A DNA stretch of 64,000 nt from Paracoccus sanguinis (GTDB lineage Bacteria; Pseudomonadota; Alphaproteobacteria; Rhodobacterales; Rhodobacteraceae). Positions 34,913 through 44,585 of this stretch are shown here, piece by piece (the stretch's first letter is position 1; each line of letters begins with the position of its first letter). The notes beneath the pieces were generated by a model. The model was not told the DNA's origin. It did not search any database and was given only the letters and a program-made list of their open reading frames with translations. The translations under genes and the position numbers were made by a program. Location of the stretch: NCBI RefSeq assembly GCF_900106665.1, contig NZ_FNNA01000002.1, forward strand, positions 558,001-622,000, in the 5' to 3' direction.

Positions 34913-36207
34913 TGGTCCGGGTCCTGCGCATCCTCGCCGCCGTCGTCTTCCTCGGCCTCGTCGCCGCGGTCTTCCTGTTCTGGCTCGGGCACGGGGCGGG
35001 CAAGATCCCGCCGGCCTCGGTGGACTTCGCCCGGCTGGACGAGACCCAGCGGCAGGCGCTGGTCGAGCGCGGCGCCCGCGTCGCGCGCGCGGGTGACTGC
35101 GTGGCCTGCCACCTCGACCCCTCGGGCGCCTCGGAGCTCGGCGGCGGGTATCCGATGATGACCCCGGTCGGGACCATCTACGGCACCAACATCACGCCCT
35201 CGCGCGACCACGGCATCGGGACGTGGAGCGCCGACGACCTCTATCGCGCCATTGCTTGGGGCGTCGCCCCGGGCAACCGCAACCTCTACCCGGCGATGCC
35301 CTATGCCAGCTACCACCAGATCAGCCGCGAGGATTCCGACGCGCTCTATGCCTGGCTGATGGCCCAGCCGCCGGTCGAGACGCCCGACCGGGCGCCGGAC
35401 CTGATGTTCCCCTTCAACCTTCGCCCGGCGGTCAATTTCTGGAACGCGCTGTTCCGTCCGACCGCGCGCCCCTATGCGCCGGTCGCGGGGGCCGCGACCT
35501 ATACGGTGGACGGCCACTATCTCGTCAATGTGCTGGGCCATTGCGGCGAGTGTCACACGCCCCGCAACCTCGCCTTCGCCATGACCGGCGACCACCTCGC
35601 CGGCTTCACGCTCGAGGGGGCCTATGCCCCCGACCTGCGGCCCCAGACGCTTGCCGCGAAGGGCTGGACGGACGGCGACCTCAAGGCGTTCCTCGGCCAG
35701 GGCCTGTCGGCACAGGGCGTGCCGACGCTGACGATGTATCCGGTGCTGCGCCACTCGACCCGCCACCTCGCTCCCGAGGAACTGGCTGTCATCAGCGCCT
35801 ATCTGATGCAGGGCGCGGCGGGTCAGGGCCCCGGTTCGCGGCCGCGGCAGGTCGATCCGCCGGCCGCGGGGCGGACGCTCTATCTCGGCCTCTGCGCCGG
35901 GTGTCACGGCGCGCAGGGCGAGGGGCAGCCGGCCTCGTCCGTCCGGCTGGACAGCAACACCACCGCGATGTTCGCCGACCCGATCAACCTCGTGCGGGTC
36001 ATCGACCAGGGGATCGTCGAGCGTCCGCTCGCCGAGGGCCTGCGGATGCAGAAGATGCCCGCCTACCGCGACTGGCTGACCGACGCGCAGATGGCCGATC
36101 TGGTGAACTACATGCGCCAGCAATGGGGCGGCCACACGGAAACCCTGACCGCCGCGGACATCGCCGGGATCAAGGAGCGCTACGCGCCGTATCTGAGCAA
36201 GCACTGA
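34912..36207 (+). CDS. Tri-haem cytochrome c, electron acceptor of the oxidoreductase
   Basis: A 431-residue protein with an N-terminal membrane anchor (about residues 3-25) and three c-type haem sites: CVACH (63-67), CGECH (211-215) and CAGCH (328-332). This layout is the usual cytochrome subunit of membrane-bound or periplasmic dehydrogenases (alcohol/aldehyde/isoquinoline type). The Met ligands are not assigned. Overlap with the 2Fe-2S gene shows one operon. The 36208-36439 gap after it has no gene, and no cobalamin riboswitch is recognisable there. Confidence 0.93.
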   Translation: MVRVLRILAAVVFLGLVAAVFLFWLGHGAGKIPPASVDFARLDETQRQALVERGARVARAGDCVACHLDPSGASELGGGYPMMTPVGTIYGTNITPSRDHGIGTWSADDLYRAIAWGVAPGNRNLYPAMPYASYHQISREDSDALYAWLMAQPPVETPDRAPDLMFPFNLRPAVNFWNALFRPTARPYAPVAGAATYTVDGHYLVNVLGHCGECHTPRNLAFAMTGDHLAGFTLEGAYAPDLRPQTLAAKGWTDGDLKAFLGQGLSAQGVPTLTMYPVLRHSTRHLAPEELAVISAYLMQGAAGQGPGSRPRQVDPPAAGRTLYLGLCAGCHGAQGEGQPASSVRLDSNTTAMFADPINLVRVIDQGIVERPLAEGLRMQKMPAYRDWLTDAQMADLVNYMRQQWGGHTETLTAADIAGIKERYAPYLSKH

Positions 36208-36439
36208 GGCGCGGCGGGCGAGAACCGCCGGTCTCAAGGAGGGTGGGGACGGCGCTGGCTTCGCCGCGAAAGTCCACCATTCGGACGCAGCGCACGGACC
36301 GGGCCGCGATCCAGCACCGGCCGCGGCCCGTTCGCCCGGCAGCCTTAAGAGGCTGCTCGCAGCGCTGTCGCCCTCGGCCGCACCCGTCGCAGCCGTCGCC
36401 CCCCTTCCCCCCGCCCGCCGAACGTGGTTTCCCCCCGTC

Positions 36440-36979
36440 ATGGCACGAACCCTCCTCATCACCGGCGGCGCGCGCTCGGGAAAATCCTCGCTGGCCGAAC
36501 GGCTTGCGCTGCGCCCCACGGGGCGGGCGATCCACATCGCCACCGCCCGCCTCGACCCCGGCGACGCCGAGATGGCCGACCGCATCGCCGCCCACCGCGC
36601 CCGCCGCGGGCCGGAGTGGGAGAGCGTTCACGCCCCCCTCGACCTCGCCGGCGCGCTCGACGCCACCGACCAGGGCGCGGGCGGCCCGCCGCGGCTGGTC
36701 GATTGCCTGACGCTCTGGGTCTCGAACCTGATGCTCGAGGGCCGCGACACGCGGGCCGAGGGCGCGGCGCTGGCCGCGGCGCTGGCCCGCGCAGAGGCGC
36801 CGGTGATCCTCGTCACCAACGAGGTGGGGGCCGGGATCGTGCCCGACAACGCGCTCGCCCGGGCCTTCCGCGACCACGCCGGCTGGCTCAACCAGACCAT
36901 CGCCCATGCCTGCGACGAGCTGTGGCTCTGCGTCGCGGGCCACCCGCTGAGGATCAAGCCGAATGACCATGCTCTCTGA
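36440..36979 (+). CDS. cobU: Adenosylcobinamide kinase / guanylyltransferase
   Basis: A bifunctional enzyme (also called CobP) that phosphorylates adenosylcobinamide and attaches GMP to give adenosylcobinamide-GDP. The 179-residue product has the P-loop ITGGARSGKSSLAE at the N-terminus, the RVDCLTLWVSNLM-type motif, TNEVGAGIVPDNALARAFRD and LNQTIAHACDEL(W). It overlaps cobT by 17 bp. It is the first gene of a cobU-cobT-cobS operon for the nucleotide-loop assembly of vitamin B12. Confidence 0.95.
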   Translation: MARTLLITGGARSGKSSLAERLALRPTGRAIHIATARLDPGDAEMADRIAAHRARRGPEWESVHAPLDLAGALDATDQGAGGPPRLVDCLTLWVSNLMLEGRDTRAEGAALAAALARAEAPVILVTNEVGAGIVPDNALARAFRDHAGWLNQTIAHACDELWLCVAGHPLRIKPNDHAL

Positions 36980-37979
36980 CACCCCTTCGCTCGCCGCCAT
37001 CGAGGCGCTCGCCCCCACCCTGCCCCGCCCCGACGAGGCCGCCGTCGCCGACGCCGCCGCCCGACAGGCGGTGCTGACCAAGCCCCCCGGCTCGCTCGGC
37101 CGGCTCGAGGGGCTGGCGCTGTTCATGGCCGGCTGGCAGGGGCGCGCACGGCCGCGGATCGGGCGGGCGCAGGCGCTGGTCTTTGCCGGCAACCACGGGA
37201 TCTGCGCGCAGGGGGTGAACCCGTTCCCGCAGGCCGTGACCGCGCAGATGGTGGCGAACTTCGAGGCCGGCGGCGCGGCGATCAACCAGCTCTGCCGGGT
37301 GGCGGGGGCGGATCTCGCGGTGGTGTCGCTCGACCTCGACCGGCCGACGGGCGACATCACCCAGGGCCCTGCGATGACCGAGGCCGAGACGCTCGACGCG
37401 ATGCGCCGCGGGGCCGCGGCGGTGGCGCCCGATGCCGACGTGCTGATCCTGGGCGAGATGGGGATCGGCAATTCGACGGTCGCCGCGGCGCTGGCGGCGG
37501 CGGCGTTCGGCGGCGCGGCCGAGGACTGGGTCGGCCGCGGCACGGGGGCCGAGGGCGACATCATGGCGCGCAAGATCGCCGCGGTGCAGGCGGCGGTCGC
37601 GCGGCACCGGGACGCGCGCGGCCTCGGGCTGATGGCCGCGCTCGGTGGGCGCGAGCTGGCGGCGATCTGCGGCGCCGTGGTGCAGGCGCGCCAGCAGCGC
37701 CTGCCGGTGATCCTCGACGGCTTCATCTGCACCGCCGCGACCGCGCCGCTGTTCGCCGCCGATCCGCGCTGGCTCGACCATTGCCTGATCGGCCATGTCA
37801 GCCGCGAGCCGGGCCACGCCCGCCTCATCGCGGCGATGGGGCAGGCGCCGGTGCTGGCGCTCGACATGGCCCTGGGCGAGGGCTCGGGCGCGGCACTGGC
37901 GCTCGGCGTGCTGCGCGCGGCGCTCGAATGTCACGACGGCATGGCGACCTTTGCCGAGGCCGGGGTCGCCGCGGGGTGA
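36963..37979 (+). CDS. cobT: Nicotinate-nucleotide-dimethylbenzimidazole phosphoribosyltransferase
   Basis: Makes alpha-ribazole-5'-phosphate, the lower ligand precursor of cobalamin. The 338-residue product has KPPGSLGRLEGLA, VFAGNHGICAQGVNPFPQAVT, LGEMGIGNSTVAAAL, VGRGTGAEGD, LDGFICTAAT and EGSGAALALGVLRAALECH, where the Glu is the expected catalytic base. GAGG precedes the ATG at 36963; a second Met two codons on is possible. The stop overlaps cobS (GTGA). Confidence 0.96.
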   Translation: MTMLSDTPSLAAIEALAPTLPRPDEAAVADAAARQAVLTKPPGSLGRLEGLALFMAGWQGRARPRIGRAQALVFAGNHGICAQGVNPFPQAVTAQMVANFEAGGAAINQLCRVAGADLAVVSLDLDRPTGDITQGPAMTEAETLDAMRRGAAAVAPDADVLILGEMGIGNSTVAAALAAAAFGGAAEDWVGRGTGAEGDIMARKIAAVQAAVARHRDARGLGLMAALGGRELAAICGAVVQARQQRLPVILDGFICTAATAPLFAADPRWLDHCLIGHVSREPGHARLIAAMGQAPVLALDMALGEGSGAALALGVLRAALECHDGMATFAEAGVAAG

Positions 37980-38725
37980 GCGCGCGCGGCGCCCGTCTGG
38001 CCGAGCTGCGGCTTGCGGCGATGCTGCTGACGCGGCTGCCGATGGGGCGGCTCGACCCCGCGCCGACGCTCGGCGCCGCGCGATGGGCGTTTCCGCTGGT
38101 CGGGGCCTGCGTCGGGCTGATCGGCTGGGCGGGTTTCGCCGCGGCGCTGGCGCTGGGGGCGACCCCGGCGATGGCCGCAGGCGCGAGCCTCGGCGCAATG
38201 GCGCTGGCGACGGGCGGGCTGCATTTCGATGGGCTCGCCGACATGGCCGACGGGATCGGCGGCGGCCGCACCCCCGAGGATCGGCTGCGGATCATGCGCG
38301 ACAGCCGCATCGGCAGCTACGGCGCGCTGACCCTGATCCTCACCGTGGCGCTGTGGCTTGCGGCACTCGCCGCCGCGGGCCCCCTCGCCGGGCCGTGGGG
38401 CTTTGCCGCCGCCGGCGCGCTGAGCCGCGCCGCCATCGTCGCAGTGCAGGAGGCGCTGCCCCCCGCCCGCCCCGACGGGCTCGGCCGCCTCGCCGCCGGG
38501 CGCAGCCGGGCGGCGCGCGCGGTGCTGGCGGTGCTGGCGCTGGCGGTGCTGGTGTTCGGCGGCCTCGCCGGGGCCGCCATGCTCGTCGCTGCGGCCGTCG
38601 CCGCGCTCTGGACCGGGGGGCTGGCGCAGCGGCGGCTGGGGGGGCAGACCGGCGACGTGCTGGGCGCCACCCAGGTGCTGGCCGAGACCGCCGCGTGGTT
38701 CGCCCTCGCCTGCGCGCTCGGCTGA
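37976..38725 (+). CDS. cobS: Adenosylcobinamide-GDP ribazoletransferase (cobalamin synthase)
   Basis: A 249-residue membrane protein that joins adenosylcobinamide-GDP and alpha-ribazole, the last step of cobalamin assembly. The signature GGLHFDGLADMADGIGGG...RLRIMRDSRIGSYG (Asp/His metal-binding) is intact, and five or more hydrophobic segments are visible. The GTG at 37976 overlaps the cobT stop. Confidence 0.94.
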   Translation: MSARGARLAELRLAAMLLTRLPMGRLDPAPTLGAARWAFPLVGACVGLIGWAGFAAALALGATPAMAAGASLGAMALATGGLHFDGLADMADGIGGGRTPEDRLRIMRDSRIGSYGALTLILTVALWLAALAAAGPLAGPWGFAAAGALSRAAIVAVQEALPPARPDGLGRLAAGRSRAARAVLAVLALAVLVFGGLAGAAMLVAAAVAALWTGGLAQRRLGGQTGDVLGATQVLAETAAWFALACALG

Positions 38726-38783
38726 AAGCTGGCTGTCAGCATCCGCTGCCAGCAGGGGCGCCAGTCCCTTGCGAGATCCCCCG

Positions 38784-40277
38784 ATGCCCCTCAGCCGCCG
38801 CGCGGCGCTGGCCCTGCCGGTCGCCCTCTTCGCCCTGTCCGCCCTGACGCTGATCCTGCTGCGCCCGGCGACGCCGGTGGACGAGACCCGCTACCTCGCC
38901 GTCGCGTGGGAGATGGTGACCCGCGGCGAGCACCTCGTCCCGCATCTGAACGGCGCGGTCTATGGCCACAAGCCGCCGCTGCTGTTCTGGCTCATGGATG
39001 CGGTGTGGGCGGTGACCGGGGTCAGCGGGTTCGCCGCCCGGCTGGTCGGCCCGGCGGCGGCGGTGCTGAGCGTGGCGTTGACCGGGGTCATGGCGCGGCA
39101 GCTCTGGCCCGGCGAGCCGGTGCGGGCGCCGCGGGCGATGCTGATCCTCGCCACCCTGCCGCTGTTCCTGACCTTCGGCTCGGCCACGATGTTCGACGCG
39201 CTTCTGACCGCGACGGTGCTGACCGCACTGATCGGGGTGCTGCGCGGCGACTGGTGGCTCGTGGGCCTCGGCCTCGGGCTCGGGGCGCTGGCCAAGGGGC
39301 CGGTGGTGCTGATCCACGTCCTGCCGGTGCTGCTGGCGCAGCCGTGGTGGCGCGGGACCGGCTGGCGCGCGACGGCCGGGATGGCGGCGCGCGCGCTGGC
39401 GCTCGGGGCGGGGATCGTGGCGCTGTGGCTGGTCCCGGCGCTGCTTACGGGTGGCGAGGCCTACGGGGTCGAGGTGCTGTGGCGGCAGAGCGCCGGGCGC
39501 GTCGTCTCGGCCTTCGACCACGGGCGGCCGGTGTGGTTCTACCTCGCGCTGCTGCCGCTGATGGTCTGGCCCTTCGGCTGGCTGCCGGGGCGCCCGCAGC
39601 CGGGGCGCGCGGCGGGGCGGATGCTCGGGCTGTGGATGGCGGCGGCGCTGGCGGCCTTCTCGCTCATCAGCGGCAAGCAGCTGCACTACCTGCTGCCCGA
39701 GCTGCCGGCGCTCGCGCTGCTGGCGGCGACCATGCCGGCGCGGGCGCTCTCGCCGTGGCGGAGGGCGCTGCTGGCCCTGCCGCTGATCGGAGTCGTGGCG
39801 CTGCCGGTCGCGGCGGCGGCGGGGCGGCTGGGGGCGCTGCCGCCGCTGCCGCCCGCGGCGCTGGCGCTGGCCGGGGTCAGCGTCATGGCCGGGGTGCTGG
39901 GGCTCTGGCGCCTGCCGCCCGCGACCGGCGTTCCGGCACTGGCGCTCGGCGCGGTGCTGGGGCTGCATTTCGCCGCCGCCCCGGTGCTGTTCGCGCGCTA
40001 TGACACGGGCCCCATCGCCGCCCGTCTGGCGGGGCGCGAGGGCGACGGCCTCGCCCTCATGGCCGCCGACTATGCCGGAGAGTTCAACTTCGCCGCCCGC
40101 CTCACCGCCCCGGTGACCCTGCTGCCCGATGCGGCGGCGGCCGAGGCCTGGGGGGCGGCGCACCCGGAGGGCACGCTGATCGTGCCGGGCGCCAAGCCGC
40201 CGGGCGCAGGCTGGGAACTGCGCGAGACGCTGCCGCTGCGCAGCCGCGACTATCGCCTCTATCGCCGCGCGGGCTGA
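38784..40277 (+). CDS. GT39-like (ArnT/PMT-type) membrane glycosyltransferase
   Basis: A 497-residue polytopic membrane protein of the ArnT/PMT-type glycosyltransferase family. After the first helix comes PVDETRYLAVAWEMVTRGEHLVPHLNGAVYGHKPPLLFWLMDAVWAVTGVSGFAARL, the family's first periplasmic loop with the catalytic-type Asp-Glu pair. About ten more helices follow, then a soluble C-terminal part. It would transfer sugar from a polyprenyl donor to lipid A or protein in the periplasm; the acceptor is unknown. ATG 38784 is preferred over a TTG five codons upstream. It overlaps the opposite-strand ATPase gene by 19 bp at the 3' ends. Confidence 0.88.
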   Translation: MPLSRRAALALPVALFALSALTLILLRPATPVDETRYLAVAWEMVTRGEHLVPHLNGAVYGHKPPLLFWLMDAVWAVTGVSGFAARLVGPAAAVLSVALTGVMARQLWPGEPVRAPRAMLILATLPLFLTFGSATMFDALLTATVLTALIGVLRGDWWLVGLGLGLGALAKGPVVLIHVLPVLLAQPWWRGTGWRATAGMAARALALGAGIVALWLVPALLTGGEAYGVEVLWRQSAGRVVSAFDHGRPVWFYLALLPLMVWPFGWLPGRPQPGRAAGRMLGLWMAAALAAFSLISGKQLHYLLPELPALALLAATMPARALSPWRRALLALPLIGVVALPVAAAAGRLGALPPLPPAALALAGVSVMAGVLGLWRLPPATGVPALALGAVLGLHFAAAPVLFARYDTGPIAARLAGREGDGLALMAADYAGEFNFAARLTAPVTLLPDAAAAEAWGAAHPEGTLIVPGAKPPGAGWELRETLPLRSRDYRLYRRAG

Positions 40278-42280
40278 GCCGCGGCCGGCGTCCCGCCCGC
40301 GCGGGCCGTGCCGGACACCGCGGCCGCCCTGCCCGGCCGCCGGATCGGGTCGGCGAGCAGCCGCATCCCGTTCAGCACCACGAGCAGCGTGCCGCCCTCG
40401 TGCCCGATCACGGCGAGCGGCAGCGGCAGGGCGAGGAACGCGCCCGCGAGCACCAGCACCACCATCGCGCCGAGCGCGAAGGTCAGGTTCTGGCGGATGA
40501 TCCGGTCGGTGCGCCGGGCGAGCGCCCGGGCCGCGACCAGCCGGGTCATGTCCTCGGCCAAAAGCGCCACGTCGGCGGTGGCGAGCGCGATGTCGGACCC
40601 CGCCGCCCCCATGGCGATGCCCACGTCGGCCCGCGCCAGCGCCGCCGCGTCGTTCACCCCGTCGCCGACGAACGCCACCGGGCCCCGGGCGGCCAGCGCC
40701 GCCACCAGCTCGACCTTGTCCTCGGGCAGAAGGTCGGCGTGGATTTCGTCGTCGCGGAACCCGAGCGCCCGGCCGACCCGCAGCGCCACCGCGCGGCGGT
40801 CGCCCGTCATCAGCGCCAGCCCCGCCCCCTGCGCGCGCAGCTGAGCGAGCGCCGGGGCCGAGGTCTCCCGCGGCCGGTCGGCCACCGTCGCGGCCCCGAG
40901 CAGCCGGTCGCCGCGGCCCAGATAGACCGTCGTCGCATCGCCCGCAGCAAAGGCCTCGGCCGCCGGCGGCAGCACCGCGCCGTGCCGCGCCACCATCCGC
41001 AGGTTGCCGGCCCAGAGCGGGCCCTCGGCGTCCTGCCCCTCGATCCCTTCGCTGGCGCTGTTCTTCAGGTCGTTGACCGCCGGCGGGGTCAGGCCGCGGG
41101 CGGCGGCGGCGCGGCGGATCGCGGCGGCGATTGGGTGCTCGGACTGCGCCTCGATCCCGGCAAGGCGGGACAGCAGCCCGTCCTCGTCCCCGTCCGCGGC
41201 CCAGAGGCCGGTCAGTTCGGCCCGACCCGTGGTCAGCGTGCCGGTCTTGTCGAAGGCGAAGCTGTCCACCTTGGCCAGCGCCTCGAGCGGCGCCCCGCCC
41301 TTGAACAGCACCCCGCCATGCGCCGCCGCCGACAGCGCCGACAGGATCGCCGCGGGGACCGAGATCACCACCGCGCAGGGGCTCGCCGCGACCAGCAGCG
41401 TCGCCGCGCGATAGAGCGCGCTGTCCCAGCCGTGGCCGAGCGCCCGGAACGCCAGCAGCGCCACCACCGCGCCCAGCAGCACGGCGATGGTGTAACGCTG
41501 CCCGAACCAGGCCGAGAAGCGCTCGGCCGGGGCCTTGGCCGCCTGCGCCTCGGTCACCATCTGGATCATCCGCGCGACCGTGCTTTCCGAGAGCGGCCGC
41601 AGCACCTCGACCGTCAGCACCCCGTCGAGGTTCACCGTCGCCTCATGCATCCGCGCGCCGGGTTCCTTGGCGACCGGCATCGATTCGCCGGTGATGGTGG
41701 ATTCGTCGACGCTCGCCGTGCCCTCGCGCAGCACGCCGTCGACCGGCACCCGCGCGCCGGGGCGCAGCACCACCCGGTCGCCCGCGACCAGCGTGCCGAC
41801 CGCGACCTCGGTGACCTCGCCGCCGGGGCCGAGCCGCAGCGCGGTGTCGGGGCGCAGCGCCATCAGCGCCTCGACCGCGCGGCGGGCCTTGCCCATCGCG
41901 CGCGTCTCGAGCGTGCCCGAGATGCTGAAAAGCGTGAGCAGCACGCCGCCTTCCAGCGCGCCCCCCACCGCCGCCGCGGCCAGCGCCGCGATGACCATGA
42001 GCAGGTCGATGTCGATCTCGCGTTCGCGGACCAGCCGGGTCAGCGACTCGACCGCGGGCGGGATGCCGCCGGCGAGATAGACCAGCACGATCCCTGTCCA
42101 CGCCAGCGCCGGCTGCGGCACGACCCATGTGGCCAGCGCCGCCAGCACCATGCCCGCGACGGTGATCGCGCTCAGGATCGTGTCGCGGCGCTCGTCGGCG
42201 AGCGCGTCCTCGGGGGCGGGATCGGGCGCCGCATTGGCGGCGTCGAGGCGGGTCGGGCGTGGGGGGGCGAGGTCGGTCAC
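40259..42280 (-). CDS. P1B-4-type heavy-metal transporting ATPase (cobalt/iron group)
   Basis: A 673-residue metal-pumping P-type ATPase. Catalytic motifs: ITGESMPV (actuator), FDKTGTLTTG (phosphorylated Asp), SEHPIAAAI (HP motif) and GDGVNDAAALARADVGIAMG. The membrane metal site is SPC in VAASPCAVVISVPAA with HEGGT in a later helix, the pair that defines subgroup P1B-4 (Co2+, Fe2+ and sometimes Zn2+ export). There is no N-terminal metal-binding domain, as in that subgroup. Its place just after the B12 genes fits a role in cobalt balance, but it is on the other strand. Confidence 0.93.
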   Translation of the reverse strand: MTDLAPPRPTRLDAANAAPDPAPEDALADERRDTILSAITVAGMVLAALATWVVPQPALAWTGIVLVYLAGGIPPAVESLTRLVREREIDIDLLMVIAALAAAAVGGALEGGVLLTLFSISGTLETRAMGKARRAVEALMALRPDTALRLGPGGEVTEVAVGTLVAGDRVVLRPGARVPVDGVLREGTASVDESTITGESMPVAKEPGARMHEATVNLDGVLTVEVLRPLSESTVARMIQMVTEAQAAKAPAERFSAWFGQRYTIAVLLGAVVALLAFRALGHGWDSALYRAATLLVAASPCAVVISVPAAILSALSAAAHGGVLFKGGAPLEALAKVDSFAFDKTGTLTTGRAELTGLWAADGDEDGLLSRLAGIEAQSEHPIAAAIRRAAAARGLTPPAVNDLKNSASEGIEGQDAEGPLWAGNLRMVARHGAVLPPAAEAFAAGDATTVYLGRGDRLLGAATVADRPRETSAPALAQLRAQGAGLALMTGDRRAVALRVGRALGFRDDEIHADLLPEDKVELVAALAARGPVAFVGDGVNDAAALARADVGIAMGAAGSDIALATADVALLAEDMTRLVAARALARRTDRIIRQNLTFALGAMVVLVLAGAFLALPLPLAVIGHEGGTLLVVLNGMRLLADPIRRPGRAAAVSGTARAGGTPAAAQPARR

Positions 42281-42352
42281 GGCATGGCGCTCCGGTTTCG
42301 GATGGCTGCGGGCAGTCTCTGCGCCTTCGCCGCCGCCCGCAAGGCCGGGGCC

Positions 42353-43243
42353 TCAGCCCGGCGCGCCGGTCTCGAGCCAGGCGGCCAGCCGCGCCAGCGC
42401 CGGGCCGGGCTCGCGGTCGGGGCGGATCAGCGCATAGGGCGAGGGGCCGGGCAGCGCCGTCTGCGACAGACGGGCAAGGCTGCCGTCGGCCAGCGCCTCG
42501 GCCACGAAGATGTCGGGCAGGATCGCCGCCCCCATCCCGGCCCGGGCGGCGGCGAGGATCATGCCGAACTGGGCAAAGCGCGGCCCGCGCGGGTGCGCGG
42601 GTTCCGGCACCGCGCCCGCGGCCGCGAACCAGTCGGCCCAGAGCCGCGGCCGGGTGGATTGCTGGATCAGCGGCAGGCGCGCCACGGCGGCGGGCTCCAG
42701 AACCCCCGCCCCGGCCAGCGCCGGCGCCGCCACGACCACCAGCCGCTCGGCGGCCAAGGGGGTAACAACGGTGCCCGGCCGGGCGAGGTCGGCGCGCTGG
42801 ATCGCCGCGTCGAAGGGGCCGGCGTCGAAATCCACCGGGCCGAGCTCGGCCGTCAGGTCCAGCGAGACCTCGGGCGCGATGCGGGCGAAATCGGCCAGCC
42901 GCGGGATCAGCCAGGCGGCGGCGAAGGTCGGCAGCACCGCCAGCCGCAGCACCGCGCCCGAGCCGCCGAAGGCCATCACCATCCGCGCCGAGGCGTCGAT
43001 CTGGCCCAGGATCGCCTCGGCATCGCGGACCAGCGCGCGGCCCGCGTCCGACAGCACCAGCCGCTGCCGGCGCCGCGCGAAGAGCGCCACCCCCAGCCGG
43101 TCCTCCAGCCCGCGGATCGAGCGGCTGACCGCGCTCGGCGTCAGCCCCAGCGTCTCGGCCGCCGCCGCCGCGGTCCCCAGCCGGGCGCAGGCGACAAGCG
43201 CTGACAGCTCGGCGACGGTCGGGGTGTGGCGGGCACGGTTCAT
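42353..43243 (-). CDS. LysR-family regulator, divergent from gcdH
   Basis: A 296-residue LysR protein with N-terminal HTH ([61 protein letters not shown]) of the GcvA-like subgroup. It is divergent from gcdH with 130 bp between starts, so it is the probable regulator of glutaryl-CoA degradation. Confidence 0.92.
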   Translation of the reverse strand: MNRARHTPTVAELSALVACARLGTAAAAAETLGLTPSAVSRSIRGLEDRLGVALFARRRQRLVLSDAGRALVRDAEAILGQIDASARMVMAFGGSGAVLRLAVLPTFAAAWLIPRLADFARIAPEVSLDLTAELGPVDFDAGPFDAAIQRADLARPGTVVTPLAAERLVVVAAPALAGAGVLEPAAVARLPLIQQSTRPRLWADWFAAAGAVPEPAHPRGPRFAQFGMILAAARAGMGAAILPDIFVAEALADGSLARLSQTALPGPSPYALIRPDREPGPALARLAAWLETGAPG

Positions 43244-43373
43244 GCGGAAAACTCAACAACCGGCGATCAGATGGCGCTGTTTTGCGGGGGAGCGGTGGGC
43301 TATGACAAGCCCAATGTCGCAACCGGGCGGCGCACGCGCGCCCCGGTTCCCCTCACCCGATCAGGAGAGTCGC

Positions 43374-44585
43374 ATGGCCACGCTGAAACCCAAGGACGCC
43401 CCGGACCTCACCGCCTTTGACTGGCAGGACCCCTTCCGCCTCGACGGGCAGCTGTCCGAGGACGAGCGGATGATGCGCGATTCGGCCCGTGCTTATGCGC
43501 AGGAAAAGCTCGCCCCCCGCGTCATCGCCGCCTACCGCGAGGAAAAGACCGACCCGGCGATCTTCGCCGAGATGGGCGAGATGGGTCTGCTCGGCGTGAC
43601 CATCCCCGAGGAGTACGGCGGGCTCGGCGCGTCCTACGTCAGCTACGGGCTGGTCGCGCGCGAGGTCGAGCGGGTGGATTCGGGCTATCGCTCGATGATG
43701 TCGGTGCAATCCTCGCTGGTGATGTATCCGATCTACGCCTACGGCTCGGAAGAGCAGCGGAAGAAATACCTGCCCAAGCTTGCCTCGGGCGAATGGATCG
43801 GCTGCTTCGGCCTGACCGAGCCGGACGCGGGCTCGGACCCCGGCGGCATGAAGACCACGGCGAAGAAGACCGCGAACGGCTATGTGCTGAACGGGTCGAA
43901 GATGTGGATCTCGAACTCGCCCATCGCGGACGTGTTCGTGGTCTGGGCCAAGTCCGAGGCGCATGGCGGCAAGATCCGCGGCTTCGTCCTCGAAAAGGGG
44001 ATGAAAGGCCTGTCGGCGCCGAAGATCGAGGGCAAGCTGAGCTTGCGCGCCTCGATCACCGGCGAGATCGTGATGTCGGACGTCGAGGTGGGCGAGGACG
44101 CGCTGCTGCCCAACGTCGAGGGGCTGAAGGGGCCGTTTGGCTGCCTCAACCGCGCCCGCTACGGGATCTCGTGGGGGGTGCTCGGCGCGGCCGAGTTCTG
44201 CTTCCACGCCGCGCGGCAGTACGGTCTTGACCGGCAGCAGTTCCGCCGGCCGCTGGCCAACACCCAGCTCTACCAGCTCAAGCTCGCCAACATGATGACC
44301 GAGATCACGCTGGGGCTGCAGGCCTCGCTGCAGGTCGGGCGGCTGATGGACGCCGCGCAGGCGGCGCCGGAAATGATTTCCATCGTCAAGCGCAACAACT
44401 GCGGCAAGGCGCTGGACATCGCGCGGGTCGCCCGGGACATGCACGGCGGCAACGGCATCGCCGAAGAGTTCCAGGTGATGCGCCACGCGGCGAACCTCGA
44501 GACGGTGAACACCTATGAGGGCACGCATGACGTCCACGCGCTGATCCTCGGCCGCGCCATCACCGGCCTGCAGGCCTTCGCGTGA
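43374..44585 (+). CDS. gcdH: Glutaryl-CoA dehydrogenase
   Basis: An FAD acyl-CoA dehydrogenase of 403 residues that oxidises and decarboxylates glutaryl-CoA to crotonyl-CoA in lysine/tryptophan breakdown. Diagnostic stretches are [21 protein letters not shown] (here [12 protein letters not shown]), [54 protein letters not shown] and the catalytic Glu in [30 protein letters not shown] lies upstream of ATG 43374. The longer upstream frame is a shadow of the LysR gene. It is coupled to the next gene. Confidence 0.95.
   Translation: MATLKPKDAPDLTAFDWQDPFRLDGQLSEDERMMRDSARAYAQEKLAPRVIAAYREEKTDPAIFAEMGEMGLLGVTIPEEYGGLGASYVSYGLVAREVERVDSGYRSMMSVQSSLVMYPIYAYGSEEQRKKYLPKLASGEWIGCFGLTEPDAGSDPGGMKTTAKKTANGYVLNGSKMWISNSPIADVFVVWAKSEAHGGKIRGFVLEKGMKGLSAPKIEGKLSLRASITGEIVMSDVEVGEDALLPNVEGLKGPFGCLNRARYGISWGVLGAAEFCFHAARQYGLDRQQFRRPLANTQLYQLKLANMMTEITLGLQASLQVGRLMDAAQAAPEMISIVKRNNCGKALDIARVARDMHGGNGIAEEFQVMRHAANLETVNTYEGTHDVHALILGRAITGLQAFA

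Noticed and set aside
36208..36439. Cobalamin riboswitch ahead of cobU
   Set aside because: The conserved B12-box and flanking elements are not recognisable on the coding strand. A GAGACCGGC stretch appears only on the opposite strand.
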